From the NCBI GenBank assembly GCA_019422525.1, contig JAHZDE010000038.1:1-5433 (forward strand): a stretch of 5,433 nucleotides of DNA, read 5' to 3'. The position numbers were made by a program, and so were the translations under genes. The stretch's first letter is position 1. Each line of letters starts with the position of its first letter. Shown piece by piece: positions 1-4,730 of this stretch. Below the pieces are notes generated by a model, which saw only the letters and a program-made list of their open reading frames with translations, ran no database searches and was not told where the DNA came from. Source of the DNA: Clostridiales bacterium. Lineage in GTDB: Bacteria > Bacillota > Clostridia > Oscillospirales > Acutalibacteraceae.

Positions 1-24
1 GTGGCTCGTGTTGTATAGGTTCAT
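1..24 (-). CDS. possible start of the next downstream gene, cut by the window edge
   Basis: Reading the minus strand, an ATG at 24-22 is followed by seven open codons (MNLYNTSH) to the edge of the window. It is preceded by an AAGGGTGA-like sequence a few bases upstream that could act as a weak ribosome binding site. It lies just beyond the hairpin at 47-75. In related prophages an HNH endonuclease or small terminase gene often follows the DUF1492 gene, but eight codons are too few to identify anything. This may be chance. Confidence 0.2.
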
Positions 25-46
25 CCTGTCACCCTTTCCCATAACA

Positions 47-75
47 AAAGCGCCTTCCCATAGGAGAGGCGCTTT
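47..75 (-). terminator. hairpin terminator candidate at the end of the early operon
   Basis: A perfect 9-bp stem joins AAAGCGCCT (47-55) to AGGCGCTTT (67-75), and three more pairs (56-58 with 63-65) can form inside the loop. On the minus strand the stem is followed by a short T run (CTTTTGTTA). The plus-strand side also ends in TTTGTGCTTT, so it could work in both directions. It lies 64 bp beyond the stop of the DUF1492 gene, where an early-transcript terminator would be expected. The U tract is short, so termination may be partial. Confidence 0.6.
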
Positions 76-138
76 GTGCTTTCCGATTCTTTCACTTAAA
101 CCATATTACCACATACGAACCGGACAAAACGGACAACT

Positions 139-549
139 TTACCTTTTTTCCAAAAATCTATCATTCATTTTTCGCACCGAATCCTCCGTGTTCCCCCCTC
201 CAATCTCCGTTGCGATCCTCTGCCACGTCATCCCGTTCACATACCGCAGCGTCAATATCTGCCGCATCTGGCTGTCCTCCACGCTGGAAATAAACCGGAT
301 CAGGCGGTTATATTCGATCATACACCGCCGCATATTGCACTCGATAACCTCTTTCAGCTCCATGATCTCGATGGCATAGCGTGCCGTTTTATCTCCAAAT
401 CCCGGTGCTATGGGCATCCCGGTCAGGTGTTGTGTCGTTCCCTCTGCCAGCGCCTCCAGCTCCTTCAGCCGCCGCTTGTCCCTTTTAATCTCCCGGCTCA
501 AATAATAGAGCTGGGATAATTCCCGTTTTGTGATTCCTCTTTTTTCCAC
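139..549 (-). CDS. DUF1492/RinA-like phage transcriptional regulator (sigma region 4-like HTH)
   Basis: This 136-residue protein has a charged helical N-terminal half (about residues 8-90, with the conserved-looking HLTGMP segment at 41-46). Its C-terminal helix-turn-helix is at about 94-133, where SQMRQILTLRYVNGMTWQRI resembles sigma-70 region 4. I recognise this layout as the DUF1492/RinA/ArpU-like group, which in Firmicute phages lies at the end of the early region and is linked to activation of packaging and structural genes. The start is GTG at 549, with GGAG seven bases upstream. It is the last gene before the terminator candidate and is separated from the operon by 106 bp, so it may have its own promoter or attenuator. 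Family assignment is from memory of the pattern, and the activating role is inferred from relatives and position. Confidence 0.85.
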   Translation of the reverse strand: MEKRGITKRELSQLYYLSREIKRDKRRLKELEALAEGTTQHLTGMPIAPGFGDKTARYAIEIMELKEVIECNMRRCMIEYNRLIRFISSVEDSQMRQILTLRYVNGMTWQRIATEIGGGNTEDSVRKMNDRFLEKR

Positions 550-568
550 TATGCAGCTCCGCCTCCCT

Positions 569-612
569 ATGGTATACTATATATAGAGTCCACCCAGAGA
601 GTGGCATACCAT
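569..612 (-). promoter_or_regulatory. inverted-repeat element upstream of the DUF1492 gene
   Basis: The 550-655 gap is the only real intergenic space inside the gene array. Arms ATGGTAT (569-575) and ATACCAT (606-612) form a 7-bp inverted repeat that encloses a smaller CCAC/GTGG pair (590-593 with 601-604). An alternative pairing joins TCCAC (589-593) to GTGGA (618-622), so two mutually exclusive folds are possible. The minus strand also carries TATATATAGT, whose last six bases would make a fair -10 box, but no convincing -35 lies 16-18 bp upstream. The element ends just before the ribosome binding site of the regulator, so promoter, operator or attenuator roles are all possible. Confidence 0.35.
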
Positions 613-655
613 CAGAAGTGGATGCTGCTCTTTTTATGGGGTAATGTGCCCCGCT

Positions 656-862
656 TTATTCCTCCTCGCCATTGATTACGACATCAAAAAGTTCCAACGG
701 AACAAAGAGTTGTGCGTTCTCGGTTTCATCGATTGCGCCATATACAAACCCATCCTCATATACAGGGACACACAACTGATTAAAAAACCCCAAGTCTTCG
801 CCGGTTGCTTTGAAAAAACTATCACAGTCGATTTCTATCATTTTGAAGTATCGTGCCATCAT
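656..862 (-). CDS. small acidic phage protein of unknown function
   Basis: This is a 68-residue acidic protein (MMARYFKMIEIDCDSFF at the N-terminus, ending in NGEEE) with no membrane segment or metal-binding pattern. The ATG at 862 is preferred because GGAGG lies six bases upstream; ATG at 859 is nearly as good. A more upstream ATG at 877 would put the ribosome binding site inside the gene. It overlaps the 3' end of the preceding gene by 41 bp. Small proteins with a similar MARYFK...VPLELFD pattern occur in Firmicute prophage early regions, but I know of no function. The strong binding site and operon position support it as a real gene. Confidence 0.7.
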   Translation of the reverse strand: MMARYFKMIEIDCDSFFKATGEDLGFFNQLCVPVYEDGFVYGAIDETENAQLFVPLELFDVVINGEEE

Positions 863-1223
863 TAGATTCCTCCCCATCCATCCTTGCTCCGCAGTTGGGG
901 CAATAATTTAATCTTGATACGCTTCCATTGCGGCATAAAGAACATGTATTATAGCGCAAATTCCTATAAATCTCTTTGCCGAATTTATCTATGCCAACAA
1001 ATGCTGTTCTATTCAATTCTTTCCACTTTCCATGCCTCACCGGCGCAACACCAGCGGCGGGCACATACGCCAGCCTGGCACGAATATGATTGCAGGCATC
1101 ACTCCATCCCTGATTGTAATCCGAATATTCCTCCGGCCTCTGCGAATCTTTATCATAGGGGTGCTCCAGAATCGCATGATCCGCAATATTTACAGCTGTC
1201 TCACGCTCTAAATACTCACTCAT
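822..1223 (-). CDS. zinc-ribbon phage protein with C-terminal CPNCG motif
   Basis: A 133-residue protein with three parts. The N-terminal MSEYLERETA segment resembles the YIERE-type start common in gut phage proteins, and a middle linker carries PAAGVAPVRHGKW (55-67). The C-terminal zinc ribbon has C94-x2-C97 and C108-x2-C111 (YCPNCGARM). Four cysteines in this spacing fit one structural zinc ion; the biological role is unknown. The start overlaps the previous stop by 8 bp (ATGAGTGA) and has AAGGAGG seven bases upstream. The last 17 residues after GARMDGE run into the next gene in another frame. Relatives I recall usually end close to MDGE, so this tail may come from loss of an older stop. 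Confidence 0.75.
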   Translation of the reverse strand: MSEYLERETAVNIADHAILEHPYDKDSQRPEEYSDYNQGWSDACNHIRARLAYVPAAGVAPVRHGKWKELNRTAFVGIDKFGKEIYRNLRYNTCSLCRNGSVSRLNYCPNCGARMDGEESNDGTILQNDRNRL

Positions 1224-1564
1224 TCTGCATCCTCCTTAACGTTTCTTCGGCGGATTCACGGGTGAGGAATACGGTTTTTCCGATATCTTCCGGCGAAATC
1301 TCAGTATAAAGGCCATTTTCGTCTGTTCCTATTATCACAACGGTTTCCCATTCGCCGTACCATGCAATCCGTTCTTCGTTGCATACGGCAATTTCTATTA
1401 GTGGGTTTTCAATGTCCCTGGGGTCTATTTTATAGAAAGTTTCCTGATCTCCAAATATAATTTCGAGCCAATCTTTGCACGGCAAAATCACGCATCGCCC
1501 TTCCTTGTCTGCCTTGGCCAATTCTCGCAAACGGTTAGCCGCAATACCATAATACTCACTCATT
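1211..1564 (-). repeat. 14-nt direct repeat at two consecutive gene junctions
   Basis: AATACTCACTCATT occurs exactly at 1211-1224 and 1551-1564. Each copy holds the stop codon of one gene and the ATG of the next (minus strand AATGAGTGAGTATT), so both proteins start MSEY. The junction at 1833-1840 is a divergent version (ATGGGTAA, protein start MGKY). Confidence 0.65.
1216..1563 (-). CDS. phage protein of unknown function with GKTVFLTRE C-terminal motif
   Basis: This 115-residue protein begins with MSEYYGIAANRLRELAKAD, a helical start followed by GRCVILPC (22-29), and ends with SPEDIGKTVFLTRESAEETL. The GKTVFLTREEAE ending is a recurring signature of small hypothetical proteins in Clostridia prophage early regions; no activity is known to me. 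No cysteine cluster, membrane helix or catalytic motif is visible. Both ends overlap their neighbours by the same 8 bp (ATGAGTGA), and GAAAGGA lies about nine bases before the ATG. The N-terminus (MSEYY) matches that of the next gene (MSEYL), reflecting a 14-nt direct repeat at the two junctions. Gene reality is well supported by coupling; function is unknown. Confidence 0.75.
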   Translation of the reverse strand: MSEYYGIAANRLRELAKADKEGRCVILPCKDWLEIIFGDQETFYKIDPRDIENPLIEIAVCNEERIAWYGEWETVVIIGTDENGLYTEISPEDIGKTVFLTRESAEETLRRMQNE

Positions 1565-1840
1565 TTTATCTATCCTTTCGCCCAGGCTGCAAAAATCTTT
1601 CTCGTCTGTATCAACATCATCTTTCATAAAATCGCATATTCCAAAGTCCACCGGGCTTCCATCTTCAGATTTTAAAAGCGCTCTATGCCAATACTTACAA
1701 TCCTTGCACCGCACCACCGGCGCAGCATCAGCAGCGGGCTGCATCTCTATCAGCTGCCTCATAACGTCCGCCCCGCCTATGCCGCAAAAATTATGTTCCA
1801 ACACCTTTAGCAATCTGTCTCGGTCAATATACTTACCCAT
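1556..1840 (-). CDS. small four-cysteine phage protein (RCKDCKY type)
   Basis: A 94-residue protein with an N-terminal MGKYIDRDRLLKVLEHNF helix of the YIDRE type and the linker PAADAAPVV (35-43). The C-terminal four-cysteine module is C45-x2-C48, C69 and C84, with endings RCKDCKYW and DFCSLGER. This spacing suggests a zinc knuckle, probably for protein or nucleic acid contacts, but no role is established. The C-terminal module closely matches that of the gene immediately upstream, also at DNA level, while the N-terminal half resembles the gene at 822-1223. It therefore looks like a combination of two modules found in its neighbours. Start and stop both lie in 8-bp overlaps, with GAAAGGA upstream of the ATG. 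Confidence 0.75.
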   Translation of the reverse strand: MGKYIDRDRLLKVLEHNFCGIGGADVMRQLIEMQPAADAAPVVRCKDCKYWHRALLKSEDGSPVDFGICDFMKDDVDTDEKDFCSLGERIDKNE

Positions 1841-1954
1841 TTTCTTTTATCCTTTCTTTTCCCCGGCTGCAAAAATCATCTGAGTTTTCTCTGTCCATGT
1901 GAAAACTACACCAGCCCAATCTTGGCTTATTATGATATTTACAATCCTTGCACC
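1585..1954 (-). repeat. dispersed direct repeats shared by two four-cysteine genes
   Basis: Two exact pairs occur: TTACAATCCTTGCACC (1695-1710 and 1939-1954) encodes the RCKDCK segment of both proteins, and GGCTGCAAAAATC (1585-1597 and 1865-1877) encodes the FCS segment near both 3' ends. GAAAGGATA-like ribosome sites and similar start codons follow both. The two segments appear in the same order in each gene, which suggests descent from one duplicated cassette. Confidence 0.6.
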
Positions 1955-2099
1955 TAACCACTTTCACAGCGTATATTTCCTCCGGTTCCAGCCCTGTCCC
2001 CTCATATGCCGCCAATCGGTCAACCACTTTTCCGCTATACTCGGTATCCCCTATCCGCAGACGCCATTTTCCTCCGCACATGTATGTCAGCCGTTTCAT
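1833..2099 (-). CDS. small four-cysteine phage protein (VDRLAAYEGTGLEPEE type)
   Basis: An 88-residue protein. The first half carries VVDRLAAYEGTGLEPEEI (25-42), a short helical motif seen in many Firmicute prophage proteins. The second half is a four-cysteine module (C50-x2-C53, C64, C77) with VVRCKDCKYH and DDFCSRGKER, nearly the same as in the next gene. A zinc-binding fold is likely; function is unknown. The ATG at 2099 overlaps the upstream stop as ATGA, with GGAGGG about seven bases before it, and the stop overlaps the next start by 8 bp (ATGGGTAA). Translational coupling on both sides makes it a confident gene. Confidence 0.75.
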   Translation of the reverse strand: MKRLTYMCGGKWRLRIGDTEYSGKVVDRLAAYEGTGLEPEEIYAVKVVRCKDCKYHNKPRLGWCSFHMDRENSDDFCSRGKERIKENG

Positions 2100-2533
2100 C
2101 TCTTTTCTCCCTCCAGTTCCCTGCCGCAGTAGGGACAGAATGCAATCCCTTCCCCTTCCCAGCCAAATACAGGGTCAAAATAAAATATTGCGTTGTCGCT
2201 GATACGAAATTCATGGGGTTCGCCTTCCTCCCAATCCGTGTACTTTGCCCGGCATCTTTCGCATCCCTTATCTCTCTGTATTTTCTCCCGCAGTGCATCA
2301 TAGGCAATCTTTCCGGCGTGATGATAAGCATAATAAAACGGTTCTAAATCAGCCCCCAAAATATCCGCAATGCGCCGGATGGTCAGTATTTTAGGGATTC
2401 GGTTTCCGCACTCATACTGCGCAATCATAGATTGTGTGACCCCTAAACGTTTTCCCAGTTCCTTTTGCGTCATGCCTGCTTTCTTCCGTTCTTCCCGTAT
2501 CACTTCCGCAATGGACAGGCTTTGTGATTTCAT
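2096..2533 (-). CDS. XRE-family HTH protein fused to a C-terminal zinc ribbon
   Basis: This 145-residue protein has an XRE/Cro-type helix-turn-helix at about 7-62; KKAGMTQKELGKRLGVTQSM and the following IAQYECGNRIP are textbook for the fold. The C-terminal region has C91-x2-C94 and C133-x2-C136 (FCPYCGREL), a probable zinc ribbon. It likely binds DNA, but its place in the middle of a replication operon, rather than beside an integrase or a divergent promoter, argues against it being the lysogeny repressor. The ATG at 2533 is chosen because it overlaps the RusA stop as ATGA with GGGAGG seven bases upstream; the reading frame stays open further upstream inside rusA, but those residues are compositionally unlike a protein. 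The target site is unknown. Confidence 0.8.
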   Translation of the reverse strand: MKSQSLSIAEVIREERKKAGMTQKELGKRLGVTQSMIAQYECGNRIPKILTIRRIADILGADLEPFYYAYHHAGKIAYDALREKIQRDKGCERCRAKYTDWEEGEPHEFRISDNAIFYFDPVFGWEGEGIAFCPYCGRELEGEKR

Positions 2534-2889
2534 TTCTCTTCCTCCCTCACTCTTACCTTCACACCCTCGCCCCGCCAGAAGCCCTGATATATCCCCTTGA
2601 CGTGCTTTCGGTCGTCGTCCTCGATCACCCAGCCCTTCAGGCCATCTTCGATCAGTTTTGTGATGTACCCGTGATTGGAGCAGTCCAGACGCGAATTGTA
2701 GTAAAATTCCAGTATGACCGGGCCTTTCAGGGGCTTCCTGGGGATTTTCTGCGCAAGCAGCTCCGCCCACACTTTCTCATGGATACGTGCCGCATCCGCG
2801 TTCCTCTTTCCCCAGTGCTTCCCCGCATACACCGCGTTAAACCCGTAGTCCTTCGCCGTCACCCGGATGGGCAGTATGATTTCAAGCAT
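2530..2889 (-). CDS. rusA: RusA-like Holliday junction resolvase
   Basis: A 119-residue protein, the usual RusA length. RusA dimers cut four-way DNA junctions using acidic residues that hold magnesium. Visible here are an N-terminal NAVYAGKHWGKRN (18-30), D69 and N72 in RLDCSNHGY, K78, D82 in IEDGLKG, and the acidic D91-D93 cluster before the C-terminal strand. The usual DxDN motif reads DCSN, so the second acidic residue is serine at 71. This may be a subfamily trait or reduced activity. The ATG at 2889 has a GGGAGGGG ribosome site and lies two bases after the previous stop; upstream in-frame starts would add a Gly/Arg-rich non-family extension. Context beside SSB and the helicase loader fits phage recombination or replication. 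Confidence 0.85.
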   Translation of the reverse strand: MLEIILPIRVTAKDYGFNAVYAGKHWGKRNADAARIHEKVWAELLAQKIPRKPLKGPVILEFYYNSRLDCSNHGYITKLIEDGLKGWVIEDDDRKHVKGIYQGFWRGEGVKVRVREEEK

Positions 2890-2891
2890 CC

Positions 2892-3260
2892 TCACCCCTC
2901 CCGGAACAACGGGCACTTTTTCACCCACAAGGTCTTTTCGCCGTTTACAATCATTTCCTCCGCCTCCCAGCCCGGCACCGGATCCCAGCGGATGTCCCCG
3001 TTTGGCTTCCTTCCGCACCATGGGCAGACATTTTCCGGGTTGGTGGCGTGATAGCAACTCCAGCATAGCTGCTCTCCCTGGCTTGTCTGCGGTTTGCGTA
3101 CATACCGGATTCCCCGCTCCCGGGCCTGGGTCTGTACCGCCCCAATCGTCCGCCCAAGAATATATGCAATTTCACTAGCCGTGTGGGTTTTTCCCAGCTT
3201 CTCAAGCCGCTGCAACTCTCTTTCACCCCATGGCTTGCCGTGGTTCTTTGCATTTTTCAT
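2892..3260 (-). CDS. Myb/SANT-like HTH protein with zinc-binding C-terminus
   Basis: A 122-residue protein in two parts. Residues 10-52 (KPWGERELQRLEKLGKTH, then ASEIAYILGRTIGAVQTQA) match a Myb/SANT-like helix-turn-helix, with the eIA..LGRt..aV signature of DNA-binding helices. The C-terminal part has C66-x2-C69 and C79-x2-C82 (CPWCGR), then WDPVPGWEAEE (92-102) and a final CPLF (116-119). The PVPGWEA...CPLF ending is familiar from Firmicute phage hypothetical proteins. DNA binding is likely and the target unknown. The ATG at 3260 has GGAGGG five bases upstream, and the start overlaps the preceding small gene by 38 bp. The stop is two bases before the rusA start. Confidence 0.75.
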   Translation of the reverse strand: MKNAKNHGKPWGERELQRLEKLGKTHTASEIAYILGRTIGAVQTQARERGIRYVRKPQTSQGEQLCWSCYHATNPENVCPWCGRKPNGDIRWDPVPGWEAEEMIVNGEKTLWVKKCPLFREG

Positions 3261-3444
3261 ACTTTCCCTCCGCCTCTACCAGCTCCCGTATATGTTCTAT
3301 AGACCCCAGGCGTTGGTATTCTTCCAGCTCACGCTGCATGGCCCGGATCACACAAACCGCCTCTTTTGTCCTTGCTTCCCCGCATACTCCTGGAAAGCTG
3401 CATTGGATTCCAAGGATAACAGCGTTTACTTCGATTGGACTCAT
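3223..3444 (-). CDS. small hypothetical phage protein
   Basis: This 73-residue protein has a central helical segment, AMQRELEEYQRLGSIEHIRE (35-54), followed by a charged tail. EEYxxxGTxEE-like helices recur in small early-region phage proteins, but no function is known to me. The ATG at 3444 follows GAAGGGG by six bases and lies 15 bp after the ssb stop; the 3' end overlaps the next gene by 38 bp. Three cysteines (15, 21, 31) do not form a recognisable metal site. It is judged real because it fills the gap between ssb and the next gene in the same direction with its own binding site. Confidence 0.65.
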   Translation of the reverse strand: MSPIEVNAVILGIQCSFPGVCGEARTKEAVCVIRAMQRELEEYQRLGSIEHIRELVEAEGKYEKCKEPRQAMG

Positions 3445-3459
3445 TCTTTACCCCTTCCC

Positions 3460-3849
3460 TCAAAATGGCAGATCGTCATCATCCGGCATATACCCGTCGT
3501 CCGGCGCAAACATGCCGTCTTTTGCTTCCCTGTTTTCCGCCCCTTTGGGCTTGGCCAGAAATTCCACATCATCGGCCTGAATCTCGGTCACGTAGCGTTT
3601 TGTGCCGTCTTTAGCATCGTAACTCCGGGTCCGAAGCTCGCCGCAAACCGCCGCCTGCTGGCCTTTCACGAGATATTTTGCGCAGTTATCCGCCAATCCC
3701 CGCCATGCCACGACATTCAGAAAATCTGACTCCTCCCGGTTCATCCGCCGCGTCACCGCAACGGTGAACGTTGCCACCGATATGTCATTGGGCGTTGTTT
3801 TCAGCTCCGGCGCTTTAGTCAGCCGCCCGATAATAAATACTTTGTTCAT
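3460..3849 (-). CDS. ssb: single-stranded DNA-binding protein
   Basis: A 129-residue SSB that coats single-stranded DNA at the phage replication fork. The OB-fold spans about 1-100: MNKVFIIGRLTKAPELK, then ATFTVAVTRR, FLNVVAWRGLADNCAKYLVKG and VCGELRTRSY are all in family order. A short linker leads to the acidic tail DDDDLPF at the very C-terminus, the standard hook for partner replication proteins. It is shorter than cellular SSBs (about 160-180 residues) because the linker is reduced, as is common in phages. The ATG at 3849 overlaps the helicase-loader stop as ATGA with GGAGGG upstream; the longer open frame upstream lacks SSB similarity. Its place beside loader and initiator marks the replication module. 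Confidence 0.96.
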   Translation of the reverse strand: MNKVFIIGRLTKAPELKTTPNDISVATFTVAVTRRMNREESDFLNVVAWRGLADNCAKYLVKGQQAAVCGELRTRSYDAKDGTKRYVTEIQADDVEFLAKPKGAENREAKDGMFAPDDGYMPDDDDLPF

Positions 3850-4730
3850 GCTTCTCCCTCCAAAAGTCTTTTGATCTCTTCCCTGCGTTCCTTCGCTGCC
3901 TGCATGCGCAGGCTTTTTCCTGGGAACTCCACGGGATGGCACACCCCTAATATCCGATCATAGATCCGCTGGTATGCCAGTCCCGCCTCTTTAAAATCCT
4001 TCTGTGCAAGATTCGTCGTGATGATTAACGGCCGGCCGCTTTTAATACGCGTGTCCATCACCTCGAACACCTTTTCCTGCCCAAAGCTGCTCTCCCGCTC
4101 CACGCCCATGTCGTCAATCACCACCAATTCCGCCTCTTCGATGTCTTTTAAAACCTCGCTCTGGTCGCCAAAATTGGACTGGATGCTGCTCAACAGCTTG
4201 GGCAGGCTGGTCGCCAGCACGAAAATCCCCCTGTCGATGAGAGCGTTGGCGATGCAGTAGGCCGCATAACTCTTTCCAGCTCCTACGCCGCCGTAAAGCA
4301 GCAAGCCGATATTTTCGCTTCGCACTTTCGTCCATTGCTCCACATATCGCTGGCAAATCCGCATCTGCTCCGGGTTGTATCCCCGGTCGTTTGCAAACGT
4401 CCATGTCTGGCAAACCGTGTCGCCAATCCCCTGCCGCCGCAGTTCCCGGATACGCCGCTGCACCTCCATCCGCCGCAGTTCTTCCTGCTCCTTCTCATGG
4501 GCTTTGCGTTTGCATGTACAGGCGACGCGAACCTTGCGCAGCTTTCCATCCGGAAAGGGAATCATGGCCTCTTTGGGTGTTCCGCAGCGCCCGCAGATCA
4601 AAAGTCCGTTTTCATTCAAATAATCGTCGGGCTGTTCCGGGTTCGCCTCTCGGCTCTTTTGGATCATCGCGTCAAGTACCGCATCAATCGTACCAGTCTC
4701 CAACGTACTTCTCCTCCTCCTTGTTTGCAT
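3846..4730 (-). CDS. DnaC/DnaI-like helicase loader ATPase with N-terminal zinc ribbon
   Basis: This AAA+ ATPase is 294 residues from ATG 4730. The N-terminus has a zinc-binding pattern C46-x2-C49 and C71-x-C73 (ICGRCG, ACTCKR). A charged linker helix follows, then the ATPase core with Walker A GGVGAGKS (147-154), Walker B ELVVIDDMG (201-209), sensor 1 IITTN (236-240) and a probable arginine finger in YDRI (R259). DnaC/DnaI proteins load the hexameric replicative helicase; none is encoded here, so the host enzyme is the likely client. The start is uncertain. ATG 4730 has GGAGGGG six bases upstream but gives an unusual RRRR segment. TTG 4703 has a perfect AGGAGG seven bases upstream and gives a more family-like N-terminus. 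Either start overlaps the initiator gene. Confidence 0.92.
   Translation of the reverse strand: MQTRRRRSTLETGTIDAVLDAMIQKSREANPEQPDDYLNENGLLICGRCGTPKEAMIPFPDGKLRKVRVACTCKRKAHEKEQEELRRMEVQRRIRELRRQGIGDTVCQTWTFANDRGYNPEQMRICQRYVEQWTKVRSENIGLLLYGGVGAGKSYAAYCIANALIDRGIFVLATSLPKLLSSIQSNFGDQSEVLKDIEEAELVVIDDMGVERESSFGQEKVFEVMDTRIKSGRPLIITTNLAQKDFKEAGLAYQRIYDRILGVCHPVEFPGKSLRMQAAKERREEIKRLLEGEA

Noticed and set aside
492..607. Short minus-strand frame starting MPLSGWTLYIVYH that overlaps the DUF1492 start
   Set aside because: No ribosome binding site, in a different frame from a well-supported gene, and only about 37 codons.
638..652. GGGG...CCCC inverted repeat as a terminator after the small gene at 656
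   Set aside because: Only a 4-bp stem with a 7-nt loop, and no T run follows on the minus strand.
3497..3505. A 9-nt match (TCGTCCGGC) to the iteron core inside ssb
   Set aside because: Single copy, explained by codons for APDDG in the SSB linker, with no neighbouring units or AT-rich segment.
2524..3729. Long plus-strand open frames across rusA, the Myb-like gene and ssb
   Set aside because: They mirror minus-strand genes, show no domain pattern, are rich in Pro/Ser/Arg as typical antisense frames, and would be the only plus-strand genes in the window.
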